In this document: positions 33,242 through 40,338 of the stretch, one piece after another
Layout: the number at the start of each line of letters is the position of its first letter
Numbering within the stretch: position 1 is the first letter of the stretch
Origin: Methyloceanibacter sp. wino2
Lineage (GTDB): Bacteria > Pseudomonadota > Alphaproteobacteria > Rhizobiales > Methyloligellaceae
Assembly (NCBI RefSeq): GCF_003071365.1
Contig: NZ_CP028960.1
Location: forward strand, 2,772,501 to 2,836,500
Direction: 5' to 3'
Length of the DNA stretch: 64,000 bases
Notes under the pieces: generated by a model
The model's input: only the letters and a program-made list of their open reading frames with translations
What the model was told of the DNA's origin: nothing
The model's database searches: none
Made by a program: the position numbers and the translations under genes

Positions 33242-34690
33242 CTACTGCGCTGCGACCGGAGCGCGTTCGTCATCGAAGTTGGATTCGGTCGTCTTGTCCG
33301 CGACGCTTTCCTTGCCGGCAAATGCACCGCGCTGCTCGCTCGCCGGATGGGTGTCCTCGGCGTAAGGCGTCGACGTGCCGATCAGCTTCTCGCGGAAGGT
33401 ACCCGGCTTGTACTCGGTCTGTGCGCGACCGCGCTTAACCAGCTCCGGAACCACGTAGTTGATGAAGTCCGAAGTCGTGCCGGGCGTCACCGCGTAGGCG
33501 AGGTTGAAGCCGTCGATACCGCCTTCGTCGACCCACTCCTCGAGAACGTCCGCAACCTTCTGCGGGCCGCCGACGAGAACCGGGCCCAGACCGCCGATGC
33601 AGCGTTCGCGGATCACGTCCTTCACCGTCCAGGTCTTGCCGTCGTGGCCGCTGGTCAGGGATTCGAGCGTCGTGCGAAGGCTGTCGTTCTCCATCGCCTC
33701 GAGCGGCTGGTTGGGATCGTAACCGGAGAAGTCGATACCGGTCCAACCACCATAGAGAGCCAGCATGCCTTCCGGGCTCGCATAGGAGAGGTACTCCTGA
33801 TACTTGCGCTCGGCGGCTTCGTCGTTGGCGCCGGTGATGACCGTCAGAAGCGTGAAGATCTTGACCGAGTCGCGGCTGCGGCCTGCGGCCTCGACCTGAT
33901 CGCGGATCTTCGTCGTCACAGCCTTGGACTGCGCGATGCTCGTGGTCAGAATGAACATGCCCTCGGCGTGCCGGGCGGCAAAGGCCTGACCCTTCGGCGA
34001 AGCGCCGGCCTGGAAGATGACCGGAGTCCGCTGCGGAGACGGTTCGCAAAGGTGGAAACCGGGCACCTTGTAGTACTTGCCGTCGTGCCGGATCGGATGG
34101 ACCTTGGCCGGATCGGTGAAGATGCCGCTCACCTTGTCACGGTGGACAGCGCCTTCTTCCCAGGAACCTTCCCAAAGCTTGTACATGACTTGCATGTACT
34201 CTTCCGCCATGTCGTAACGCTCGTCATGGCCGATTTGCTTGTCCATGCCGATGTTGAGCGCGGCGCTGTTCAGGTACGACGACACAACGTTCCAGGCGAC
34301 ACGGCCCTTGGTCAGGTGATCGAGCGTGGAAAGACGGCGGGCCAGCACGTAAGGCTGCTCGAACGTCACCGCGGCGGTGACGCCGAAGCCCACATGATCG
34401 GTAACGGCGGCCATGGCCGAGATCGCGCCGAACGGATCGTTCACCGGCACCTGATCGGCGTCTTTGAGGGCCGCGGCGGCGGAGTTGCGATAGACATCGT
34501 AGACGCCGACCACGTCGGCGATGAACAGGGTGTCGAAATGCCCCCGCTCCAGCTCGATCGCCATGTTGGTCCAGTATTCGATGTCGTTGTACCGAGAGGC
34601 TTGGCTCTCGGGATGGCGCCACGTTCCTGCCGCCTGGTGACTGACGCAAGTCATGTCGAAGGCGTTCAGAATTATGCGCTTCTTCGTCAT
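33242..34690 (-). CDS. dmoA: Dimethyl-sulfide monooxygenase, flavin-dependent subunit
   Basis: The 482-aa protein belongs to the NtaA/SnaA/DszA branch of luciferase-like monooxygenases and matches what is known of Hyphomicrobium DmoA: RIILNAFDMTCVSHQAAGTW at the start, RYNDIEYWTNMAIELERGHF, LFIADVVGVYDVYR, RVAWNVVSSYLNSAALNIG and GGLGPVLVGGPQKVADVLE. DmoA oxidises dimethyl sulfide to methanethiol and formaldehyde with FMNH2 and O2, using a separate reductase. ATG 34690 (GGAGCC upstream) gives the family N-terminus. Operator site C lies about 200 bp upstream. The flavin reductases at 23600 and 26602 are possible partners. It is a single-gene transcript ended by a strong hairpin. Confidence 0.93.
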   Translation of the reverse strand: MTKKRIILNAFDMTCVSHQAAGTWRHPESQASRYNDIEYWTNMAIELERGHFDTLFIADVVGVYDVYRNSAAAALKDADQVPVNDPFGAISAMAAVTDHVGFGVTAAVTFEQPYVLARRLSTLDHLTKGRVAWNVVSSYLNSAALNIGMDKQIGHDERYDMAEEYMQVMYKLWEGSWEEGAVHRDKVSGIFTDPAKVHPIRHDGKYYKVPGFHLCEPSPQRTPVIFQAGASPKGQAFAARHAEGMFILTTSIAQSKAVTTKIRDQVEAAGRSRDSVKIFTLLTVITGANDEAAERKYQEYLSYASPEGMLALYGGWTGIDFSGYDPNQPLEAMENDSLRTTLESLTSGHDGKTWTVKDVIRERCIGGLGPVLVGGPQKVADVLEEWVDEGGIDGFNLAYAVTPGTTSDFINYVVPELVKRGRAQTEYKPGTFREKLIGTSTPYAEDTHPASEQRGAFAGKESVADKTTESNFDDERAPVAAQ

Positions 34691-35159
34691 AATGTTAGGC
34701 TCCTTAGGCTTCCCATTGCTTTTCTCATTGACCTGCATTCGCACGGCACACTGCGCGCCGCTGCCAATTTCGGCCCGTTTCCGATAGCGCCCGTGCCGAG
34801 GTTGAGCTCAGCAACAGGCCGCCGGGTATGGGTGTTTCGAAGGTTCGATACTCCCTCCCAATCGAGAGTCCCTCGAACCACTTCAAGTTGGCTCTGTATC
34901 GATCGGTATATACACAATGAAAGCCCTCGGAAGCTGAGTCAAGTTGGTTTGATCGAAAAAGACCTGACGTAATTCCGTGTTTTTAAGGGGGCATCCCGTG
35001 CTTCGGATGGCGGGCGCGTGGCGCAGGCAAACCGCGCTCGGAGGACCGATCGGGGGCTCATCCGAGGGGCAGGAGGCCATTTTGTGGCCAAAGCGGGATT
35101 TCAGACCGGCGTCGGAGCGCGTGGTCCGCGGACTGGTTTACCGCCGGGGCACGCGTTGC
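34691..35159. other. Gene-free region between dmoA and hipA
   Basis: About 470 bp holding the dmoA promoter region and operator site C. A further core-like ACCGATCGGG occurs at 35045-35054. No convincing gene is seen. Confidence 0.55.
34895..34910. promoter_or_regulatory. Operator site C upstream of dmoA
   Basis: TGT-ATCG-AT-CGGT-ATA (core 34898-34907) agrees with the ACCG-N2-CGGT pattern at all but one core base and keeps the A/T-rich outer arms TGTA and TATA. It lies about 205 bp upstream of the dmoA start. Confidence 0.5.
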
Positions 35160-36491
35160 CTAGGACGACGCGCAAAGCGTTTGCAGTTTGACCAGCCGTT
35201 TGACGGCGACGGCCTTGACCGTCTCGTGAATGTCTTCGGAAAAAGGTGCGGGAAGGGCGCTTTCTACCGCGTCGATCGCATCGGCCGCCGTGTCCACCAC
35301 CTCTGCGAGCACGTGACGGCCCAGCGTCTCCGTCATTGCCGCGGTCTCGAGGAAGTGCTGCGCCTCGATATCTTCGATCCTGTGATGGCGTTCAGTGCCG
35401 ACGGACATGGCGAGCCGCGGCCGCAGGCCCCCTGCGGATCCGTTCGCAATGCTCGGCTCGACGGTCAGGATGTCGTAGAGGGGCGTCAGCCGAAACGTGC
35501 CGCCGTGTCCGAGAAAAACGCTGAAATTCTTGGCGTGTCCGTCGGTTGCGCCCGTCAGCCAGAACACGATTTGGGCTTTCAAAACGGCTGCCTGGTCCTC
35601 CGCCGGGGTTTCGCTTCTCTGCAGGAAGTCGAGAATCTGCGCCATGCCGGGTCCGCCTTGCCGTTCGTATTTTACCGTCGGATGGACCGATAGCGCCTGG
35701 CACATATCTTCTTGGTGGATACGGACGATCCGCCCGTCTTTGTCGACCTCCCGGTCGAACCGCTCCACCACAAGCGCCTTCGTGTCCCCAAAGGAATGGA
35801 TTTCCGCATTGGCCACGGACAGTCCGAAAGCCCGCGCAAGCTCGAGACAGTAGTATTCGTTTTCGATGCTGTTCGACAGATCGGTGCCCGTCGGCAGTTT
35901 TCCGATCTGGGTCTTCAGAATATGCGTCGTCGGGGTTGAGCCGTGCGGTTTGAACCAGCGGCCGTCGTGGCGCAGCAGGGCCGTTTTCTTCTGGGCTCCC
36001 GCCAGGGCAATACGAAACGGGTCGTCCGAGCGGATGCCGAGTGGAGTGTCTGGAAGACTCTGGAGCAGTGCTTCAAGTTCCGTGTCGCCTAGGGCGTCGC
36101 CGCTGATCTCGCCCGCGCCCGTTCCGCCGTCTTCGGGACCTTCGTCCTCAGCTGCGAACTGAAGTGCGCCCGCGCAGTCGTTGCCGATCGCCGCCAGCAA
36201 GCTGCACGTGTCGCTCCCCGGGGCGCCGACCGTCGCGGCGATCTCGCACCGCTGTCTTTCTGAATCGGGCAGCAGGTTGTCGAACACCGCCAAGACGGAA
36301 GCGCCGCTGTAGGGGGCTTCGCGCAGCGGAAGGGTCGTCGAAACGGGAGGGGCAAAAGGCCGGTTGAGCCAACGGGAATCGTAGCCGAACTGAATGGTCT
36401 CGTTTCCAGCATGGGTCAGATGTCCCACAACGCAGTTGTTCATCAGAACCCGCAAAGGGGGGCGGAGGTCGGAGTGCGGCACTACGAACAA
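35160..36491 (-). CDS. hipA: HipA-family kinase, no HipB partner seen
   Basis: The 443-aa protein has the HipA N-terminal subdomain (LRVLMNNCVVGHLTHAG, YDSRWLNRPFAPPVSTTLPL) and the kinase core: the GAQKKTALL P-loop-like region, HILKTQI with the lysine, CLELARAFGLSVANAEIH, the catalytic segment TGATDGHAKNFSVFL and the metal-binding YDILT. HipA kinases phosphorylate glutamyl-tRNA synthetase or related targets and slow growth; they are normally encoded just after a HipB repressor. No helix-turn-helix gene is found on either side, although site D and a palindrome lie upstream. It lies just outside the left end of the integrative element. Confidence 0.9.
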   Translation of the reverse strand: MFVVPHSDLRPPLRVLMNNCVVGHLTHAGNETIQFGYDSRWLNRPFAPPVSTTLPLREAPYSGASVLAVFDNLLPDSERQRCEIAATVGAPGSDTCSLLAAIGNDCAGALQFAAEDEGPEDGGTGAGEISGDALGDTELEALLQSLPDTPLGIRSDDPFRIALAGAQKKTALLRHDGRWFKPHGSTPTTHILKTQIGKLPTGTDLSNSIENEYYCLELARAFGLSVANAEIHSFGDTKALVVERFDREVDKDGRIVRIHQEDMCQALSVHPTVKYERQGGPGMAQILDFLQRSETPAEDQAAVLKAQIVFWLTGATDGHAKNFSVFLGHGGTFRLTPLYDILTVEPSIANGSAGGLRPRLAMSVGTERHHRIEDIEAQHFLETAAMTETLGRHVLAEVVDTAADAIDAVESALPAPFSEDIHETVKAVAVKRLVKLQTLCASS

Positions 36492-36930
36492 GCCCCGCGA
36501 CCTATGGGACCAACGGGGATGAGATGCACGGCACAGACGGCCGTGCGACGTGTTCCTTCAATCAAAGTCTCACTCCGATGGATACGCCCCGGGGACGTGG
36601 ACTGCAGTCGCGAGCCCAAGCATGTATCATCCGATCGGTACAATAAAGAGAGAAGTCGTTTTTTGCACGACATCGGCGCGGAAATCTGCACATCAGTGTG
36701 ATAGGCCCGCCCTCTAGTGGCTTCCCGAAGTGCAAGTGGACGCGCGGGCGTACCGTGAGCCGAGCGGCTACGTATTGGTACCGGCTAAGGCACCACGGCA
36801 ATAGACTTTCTATGTGGCCTTCAATTCTACTGTCCGTGAACCTGCGGCCCCGTCATGTCGAATGGGACATCGGCTGGTACAGTTGTACCAACGCGCGCTG
36901 CGCAGATTGAAACCTAGATCATTGATACAA
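36492..36930. other. Gene-free region with operator-like palindromes
   Basis: About 440 bp between hipA and the left att site. It contains site D (36627-36642) and a perfect inverted repeat TGGTACA-GT-TGTACCA (36875-36890), whose inner 14 bp follow the same GGTACA-N2-TGTACC rule as the palindrome at 17036-17051. Open frames are short and not convincing. Confidence 0.5.
36627..36642. promoter_or_regulatory. Operator site D upstream of hipA
   Basis: TCA-TCCG-AT-CGGT-ACA (core 36630-36639) matches the ACCG-N2-CGGT pattern with one change and shares the CGGTACA right arm with site A. It lies about 140 bp before the hipA start. Confidence 0.4.
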
Positions 36931-36962
36931 ATGGTGGGCGGTACTGGACTTGAACCAGTGAC
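36931..36962. repeat. attL: displaced 3' end of tRNA-Val
   Basis: These 32 bp are identical to 50781-50812, the 3' end of the intact tRNA-Val gene (T arm, acceptor and CCA). Identity stops exactly at both sides. This is the footprint of site-specific integration at a tRNA gene, the left copy being the fragment cut off. Confidence 0.9.
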
Positions 36963-37060
36963 ATGAGCGTTTTGATCGAAATCAAACCAGTGCATAGTGT
37001 TGCGTAAGACCACTGTTTTGCTTGTGTTATTTCATACATAGCGGATCATTGCCTCTCACG

Positions 37061-37104
37061 GGGCAACACGGCAGCGCACCTCAAATGTTGCCCACACGTT
37101 GCCC
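37061..37104. repeat. GTTGCCC repeats at the left end (possible integrase arm sites)
   Basis: GGGCAAC at 37061-37067 and GTTGCCC at 37087-37093 and 37098-37104 recur in an 11-bp rhythm. The same pair ATGTTGCCC...ACGTTGCCC is found at the right end (50705-50725). Repeats inside both ends are typical of arm-type binding sites of tyrosine integrases. Confidence 0.5.
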
Positions 37105-37141
37105 AGAAAGGGTCACTGGTAACGAGGGCACAGCCACTGGT

Positions 37142-38368
37142 ATGGCCGCCGACAAGCGCAAATTCTCGGATACGTTCCTTCGCAGTCTGCAATCTGCCCC
37201 GACAGGCCTGCGCGTTGAATTTATGGATACGGTTGTTCCCGGTTTCGGTGTGAGGCTGACCGACAAGGGACGCAAGACCTTCATCCTCTTGGCGCGTTAT
37301 CCCGGCAGCAACAACCCGACGCGTCGCAAGCTCGGCGAATACCCATCACTCAGCTTGGAGAAGGCACGGAAGAAGGCTCGGGACTGGATCGACCTCATCA
37401 AGGACGGGAAAGACCCGCGAAATGAGGAGGAGGCTCAGCGACGCGCGGAACAGCGCAAGCGTGATGATAGGTTTGAAGGGGTTGTCGAAGCGTACGTCAG
37501 TCGCGTTCTTCCCTCGCAGCGACGTGGAGACATTGTCGCGAGGGAAATGCGTCGGGAGTTCTGTGGCCGTTGGACTGGACGACCGATTAGCTCCATCGAG
37601 CGGCGTGATGTCATCGAAGCAATTAGCGAGGTCGTCGAGCGGGGTGCGACCTACCAAGCCCACAATCTATTCGGACATCTTCGTTCGTTCTTTAATTGGT
37701 GCATCGAAGCGGGCGATTACGGGCTTGAGCACTCGCCCTGTGATCGCATCCGACCGAACAAGTTGATAGGTGAACGCAAGTCACGCCAGCGGGTGTTGAC
37801 TGACGCCGAACTCCGAGCCTTCTGGATCGCAACCGGCGAGATCGGTTATCCGTTCGGTCCACTCTATAGACTGCTGCTTCTCACTGGCGCTCGTAAGAGC
37901 GAAATCGGAGAGGCGCGCGAACGCGAACTGGATAGGGTGAAGAAGGCGCTAGTTATCCCTCCCGAGCGCTTCAAATCAGACGCCACTCATATCGTCCCGC
38001 TGACTGACGAGGCCATGAAAGTGATCGATGGTCTCCCGGTCTTTGAGAAACCTAATTTTCTCTTCAGCACTTCGTTTGGGGTGCGACCCGTCTCGGGCTT
38101 CGCGAATGCGAAGGAGCGCCTAGATCGGCTGATGGCTGCCGAGTTAGGACGCCCACTGGACCCATGGCGAAACCATGATCTTAGGCGAACCATGCGAACC
38201 CAACTGGCTGCGCTGCGGGTCTCGGACACTATCGCGGAGATGGTAATTGGCCATGGCCGCAGGGGTCTTCAACGCGTTTACGATCAGCACAGCTACGAAC
38301 GAGAGATGCGCGAGGCCCTTGAGCTTTGGGCCGACCGCTTGCACGAGATTGTGACGACTTCAGCGTGA
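37142..38368 (+). CDS. int: Tyrosine recombinase / integrase of the element
   Basis: The 408-aa protein (ATG 37142; the frame is open further upstream through the GTTGCCC repeats, which is unlikely to be coding) has an arm-binding DUF4102-like start (KFSDTFLRSLQ, GFGVRLTDKGRKTFILLARY), a core-binding domain, and the catalytic domain with Arg in LLLTGARKSEIGEA, HDLRRT for H-x-x-R, GHGRRG for the next His, and Tyr in QRVYDQHSY. It would excise and integrate the island at the tRNA-Val gene. It lies next to attL, as expected. Confidence 0.93.
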   Translation: MAADKRKFSDTFLRSLQSAPTGLRVEFMDTVVPGFGVRLTDKGRKTFILLARYPGSNNPTRRKLGEYPSLSLEKARKKARDWIDLIKDGKDPRNEEEAQRRAEQRKRDDRFEGVVEAYVSRVLPSQRRGDIVAREMRREFCGRWTGRPISSIERRDVIEAISEVVERGATYQAHNLFGHLRSFFNWCIEAGDYGLEHSPCDRIRPNKLIGERKSRQRVLTDAELRAFWIATGEIGYPFGPLYRLLLLTGARKSEIGEARERELDRVKKALVIPPERFKSDATHIVPLTDEAMKVIDGLPVFEKPNFLFSTSFGVRPVSGFANAKERLDRLMAAELGRPLDPWRNHDLRRTMRTQLAALRVSDTIAEMVIGHGRRGLQRVYDQHSYEREMREALELWADRLHEIVTTSA

Positions 38369-38502
38369 CGCCGAACGGGTCCGCATCAAGTGTGGATAAA
38401 GGCTCTGTCCTGACTTACGCAAAAAACGAGTGGGCTCAGTGTTCGTCAGTAAGCACTGAGGCGCAATGAAGCGCGCAGTCACGCACTGAGGGAACTCGTA
38501 CC

Positions 38503-38724
38503 ATGAAGACAGTTTCAGAAGGCCAAGCGCAGCTCAAATTGCTGGGCTGGGATGGTTTAGTCGCAAAAGGCATCACTGCCAGCAAGCCAACGATTTACCG
38601 CCAGATCAAACAGGACAAGTTCCCGAAGCCGGTTTATCTCGGCAAGTCACCTACGTGGCTAGAGCACGAGATTGACGGGCACATACGTAAACGGATGTCC
38701 GAGCGTGACGTGGAGGCTGCATAG
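38503..38724 (+). CDS. AlpA-family DNA-binding protein / excisionase-like
   Basis: The 73-aa product has the winged-helix MerR-like fold of AlpA proteins: GLVAKGITASKPTIYRQIKQ and the FPKPVYLGKSPTWLEHEIDGHIRKRM segment in two parts. AlpA/Xis proteins promote excision and regulate integrase genes. GAGGGAACTC serves as ribosome site. Just upstream are CACTGAGG repeats (38453, 38483) and an inverted partner near 38437, which may be its binding sites. The next gene follows 5 bp later. Confidence 0.85.
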   Translation: MKTVSEGQAQLKLLGWDGLVAKGITASKPTIYRQIKQDKFPKPVYLGKSPTWLEHEIDGHIRKRMSERDVEAA

Positions 38725-38729
38725 GGGAG

Positions 38730-39278
38730 ATGATTGACCAGTCACAAATCCCCCTGGCCGATCCGCGCCGCGAGCACCAGCCTCTCTTGAACTCAACCAA
38801 GTCGTTGCTCTTTTCGGAGCGCGTTTCCACCCGCCAGGCTGTGGGCCAGGAGTACCTGGGCACCGGCTGTTTGATGGTGCGCGAGCGTGTGACACAGGCT
38901 GAACCTGTTGGAGAGTGCCCGGAGCGTCTCAAACGTCTAGCGCACCCCTCAAATCCGCTCGTAGCCCAGCTAAATGATCGATGGCGGGTCGTGGACGATC
39001 CACCTCAGTGGACACTTCAGAAGCGCAAGGGAAATCCCCGCAACAAAAACTCCGGCTGGTCGCATCGCTCCCATTGCCGGACGAAAGAGGGCCTCCTCCA
39101 GTGCGTGCGTGAGTACTGCAGCAACGTCGACCCGTCGGCACTGTCCAAACTCGCTTCTCTGCCCGATTTTCATGGAATGCAAAACTTGGACGTTCTGGAA
39201 ACAGACCAAGTACCAGGCGAAAACGGGTCCATGCGGTCGTCGCCCGAGACTTTCGAGGTTCGCGATGCTGACAGATAG
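38730..39278 (+). CDS. Hypothetical protein of the island, 182 aa
   Basis: ATG 38730 follows TAGGGGAG and lies 5 bp after the AlpA gene, so the two are co-transcribed. The polar product has no membrane segment. Its second half (WTLQKRKGNPRNKNSGWSHR, CRTKEGLLQCVREYC, LSKLASLPDFH) looks like conserved rhizobial island proteins of unknown role that precede replication-like genes. The end overlaps the next gene by 14 bp. Residue content is normal for coding DNA, and no domain is recognised. Confidence 0.6.
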   Translation: MIDQSQIPLADPRREHQPLLNSTKSLLFSERVSTRQAVGQEYLGTGCLMVRERVTQAEPVGECPERLKRLAHPSNPLVAQLNDRWRVVDDPPQWTLQKRKGNPRNKNSGWSHRSHCRTKEGLLQCVREYCSNVDPSALSKLASLPDFHGMQNLDVLETDQVPGENGSMRSSPETFEVRDADR

Positions 39279-40128
39279 CGAACATGACGTTCAGCTCTGC
39301 TCTCTATTAGTTAGCCGCTCCTGCGTAGCATCTCTGGAACAGCTTTCATCTCTCGCCAATCCGTATCGAGCTGAGCGTGCCAACATCGCAAAGCCAGGCA
39401 GACACCATTCGAGCAAATGCATCACCATGCGTCAGGCTGAGAACATGATGGAGGCCGTCCAGTTTGCCCGTTCCATTGGTCTGCCCTTAGTGGCTCACCT
39501 CACAATCCATTGGGGCTACACTGATGTTGGCGATGACCAAGACGGCAAGTTATTCGCCAAGTTGCGGGAAGGCCTGGACAAGTGGGCTCGTCGGCGCGGC
39601 TTCCCCCTCGCTGGTATTTGGGCACGAGAACGGATGTCAGGCGGGCAGGCGGAGGTGGAGCACTGTCATCTGCTCTTTCACCTGCCGGTAAAATACCGGA
39701 CGGGCAAAGGCCTGAGCGAAGTCGAAGCCGCAATCTATCGCCTCATCAACAAACACGGTCGACGCACGGGATCGAAGCCAAGTGATGGCTACTGGGCCGA
39801 TGAAGTCGTCAAGCTCGTGATCCACTACTGCCCTGACGGCAAGTATCTAATCAAGGGCGGAGGCCCCGATGTGTGGGAGCGCTTTGGTGTTAGAAGAGAA
39901 CACCGCCGCCTGCAGGGCCTAATTCAGGGGAAACGGTGCGGCACTACTGAGAATATTGGGCGGCTGGCACGCGAGCGCTGGGAAACTGACGAGGGTTGGG
40001 AAGAGGATGTGCGAGCGAGGTCATCTGGTCGCCCCCGAGCCCTTGCAACACCGCAAGACTGCCGAGTGTACCGGATACGGCCGCCGACCAACAAAGAGAG
40101 CCACGTCAAGATCACATGTCGGCTGTAA
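39265..40128 (+). CDS. Possible HUH-type replication/transfer protein
   Basis: The 287-aa product (ATG 39265, overlapping the previous gene) has a strand GLPLVAHLTIHWGYTD followed 60 residues later by QAEVEHCHLLFHLPV. The second contains a His-x-His pair in a hydrophobic strand, as in the HUH motif of rolling-circle Rep and relaxase proteins. Candidate tyrosines follow in AAIYRLINKHGRR and HYCPDGKYLIKGGG. The end is basic. Similar proteins sit beside AlpA genes in rhizobial islands. The HUH assignment is inference from motif order and needs a structure-based check. Confidence 0.55.
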   Translation: MLTDSEHDVQLCSLLVSRSCVASLEQLSSLANPYRAERANIAKPGRHHSSKCITMRQAENMMEAVQFARSIGLPLVAHLTIHWGYTDVGDDQDGKLFAKLREGLDKWARRRGFPLAGIWARERMSGGQAEVEHCHLLFHLPVKYRTGKGLSEVEAAIYRLINKHGRRTGSKPSDGYWADEVVKLVIHYCPDGKYLIKGGGPDVWERFGVRREHRRLQGLIQGKRCGTTENIGRLARERWETDEGWEEDVRARSSGRPRALATPQDCRVYRIRPPTNKESHVKITCRL

Positions 40129-40189
40129 GTCCGTCGATGCAGGGGAATGGGCCAGCTATCTGAGTGGAATAGGTTTTTGGAACTAGATT

Positions 40190-40234
40190 GATATAGCCAA
40201 TAAGGCGTCCTTAGGACGCCTTATTGGCTATATC
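40190..40234. repeat. Perfect palindrome P1, 21-bp arms
   Basis: Arms of 21 bp (left half GATATAGCCAATAAGGCGTC plus C) are perfectly complementary around TTA. It follows the stop of the HUH-like gene by about 60 bp and is followed on the plus strand by TTAAAA. It may be a terminator for that gene, but it shares its architecture (21-bp arms, 3-nt centre, GTCC-centre-GGAC core) with palindrome P3. Confidence 0.85.
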
Positions 40235-40244
40235 TTAAAAACTC

Positions 40245-40271
40245 CTGAATGTCAAGCGGCTTGACATTCAG
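40245..40271. promoter_or_regulatory. Palindrome P2 over the -35 box of abiEi
   Basis: CTGAATGTCAAG and CTTGACATTCAG are perfect 12-bp arms around CGG. The right arm contains the -35 hexamer TTGACA. AbiEi antitoxins are known to repress their own promoter by binding inverted repeats, so this is the best operator candidate. Confidence 0.7.
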
Positions 40272-40288
40272 CCTAAGGCGTTTATAAT
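40261..40288 (+). promoter_or_regulatory. Consensus sigma-70 promoter of abiEi-abiEii
   Basis: TTGACA (40261-40266) and TATAAT (40283-40288) are both perfect and 16 bp apart. Transcription would begin near 40295, at the first base of palindrome P3. Confidence 0.85.
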
Positions 40289-40293
40289 CGATA

Positions 40294-40338
40294 CATGTAG
40301 AGCATCAGTTGTCCTAAGGACAACTGATGCTCTACATG
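40294..40338 (+). promoter_or_regulatory. Palindrome P3 covering the abiEi ribosome site and start codon
   Basis: Arms of 21 bp (left CATGTAGAGCATCAGTTGTC plus C) are perfectly complementary around TAA. In the RNA this forms a 21-bp hairpin at the very 5' end. Its loop side holds AAGGA (40316-40320) and the right arm holds the ATG at 40327, so translation should be blocked unless the hairpin is opened or cut. Confidence 0.8.

Noticed and set aside
33197-34972. 591-codon open frame antisense to dmoA
   Set aside because: It is a shadow of the dmoA frame caused by high GC; the dmoA product is a clear family member and the antisense product has no recognisable domain.
35045-35054. Sixth TetR operator (ACCGATCGGG)
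   Set aside because: It matches the core with one change but is far from any start codon and lacks the A/T-rich arms; such words are expected by chance in this GC content.
36931-37010. Second tRNA gene
   Set aside because: Only the 3' half of tRNA-Val is present; the rest cannot fold as a tRNA. It is the att fragment.
40190-40338. CRISPR-like or transposon-end repeats
   Set aside because: The three palindromes differ in sequence, there are no spacers of regular length, no cas or transposase genes adjoin, and no target duplication is seen.
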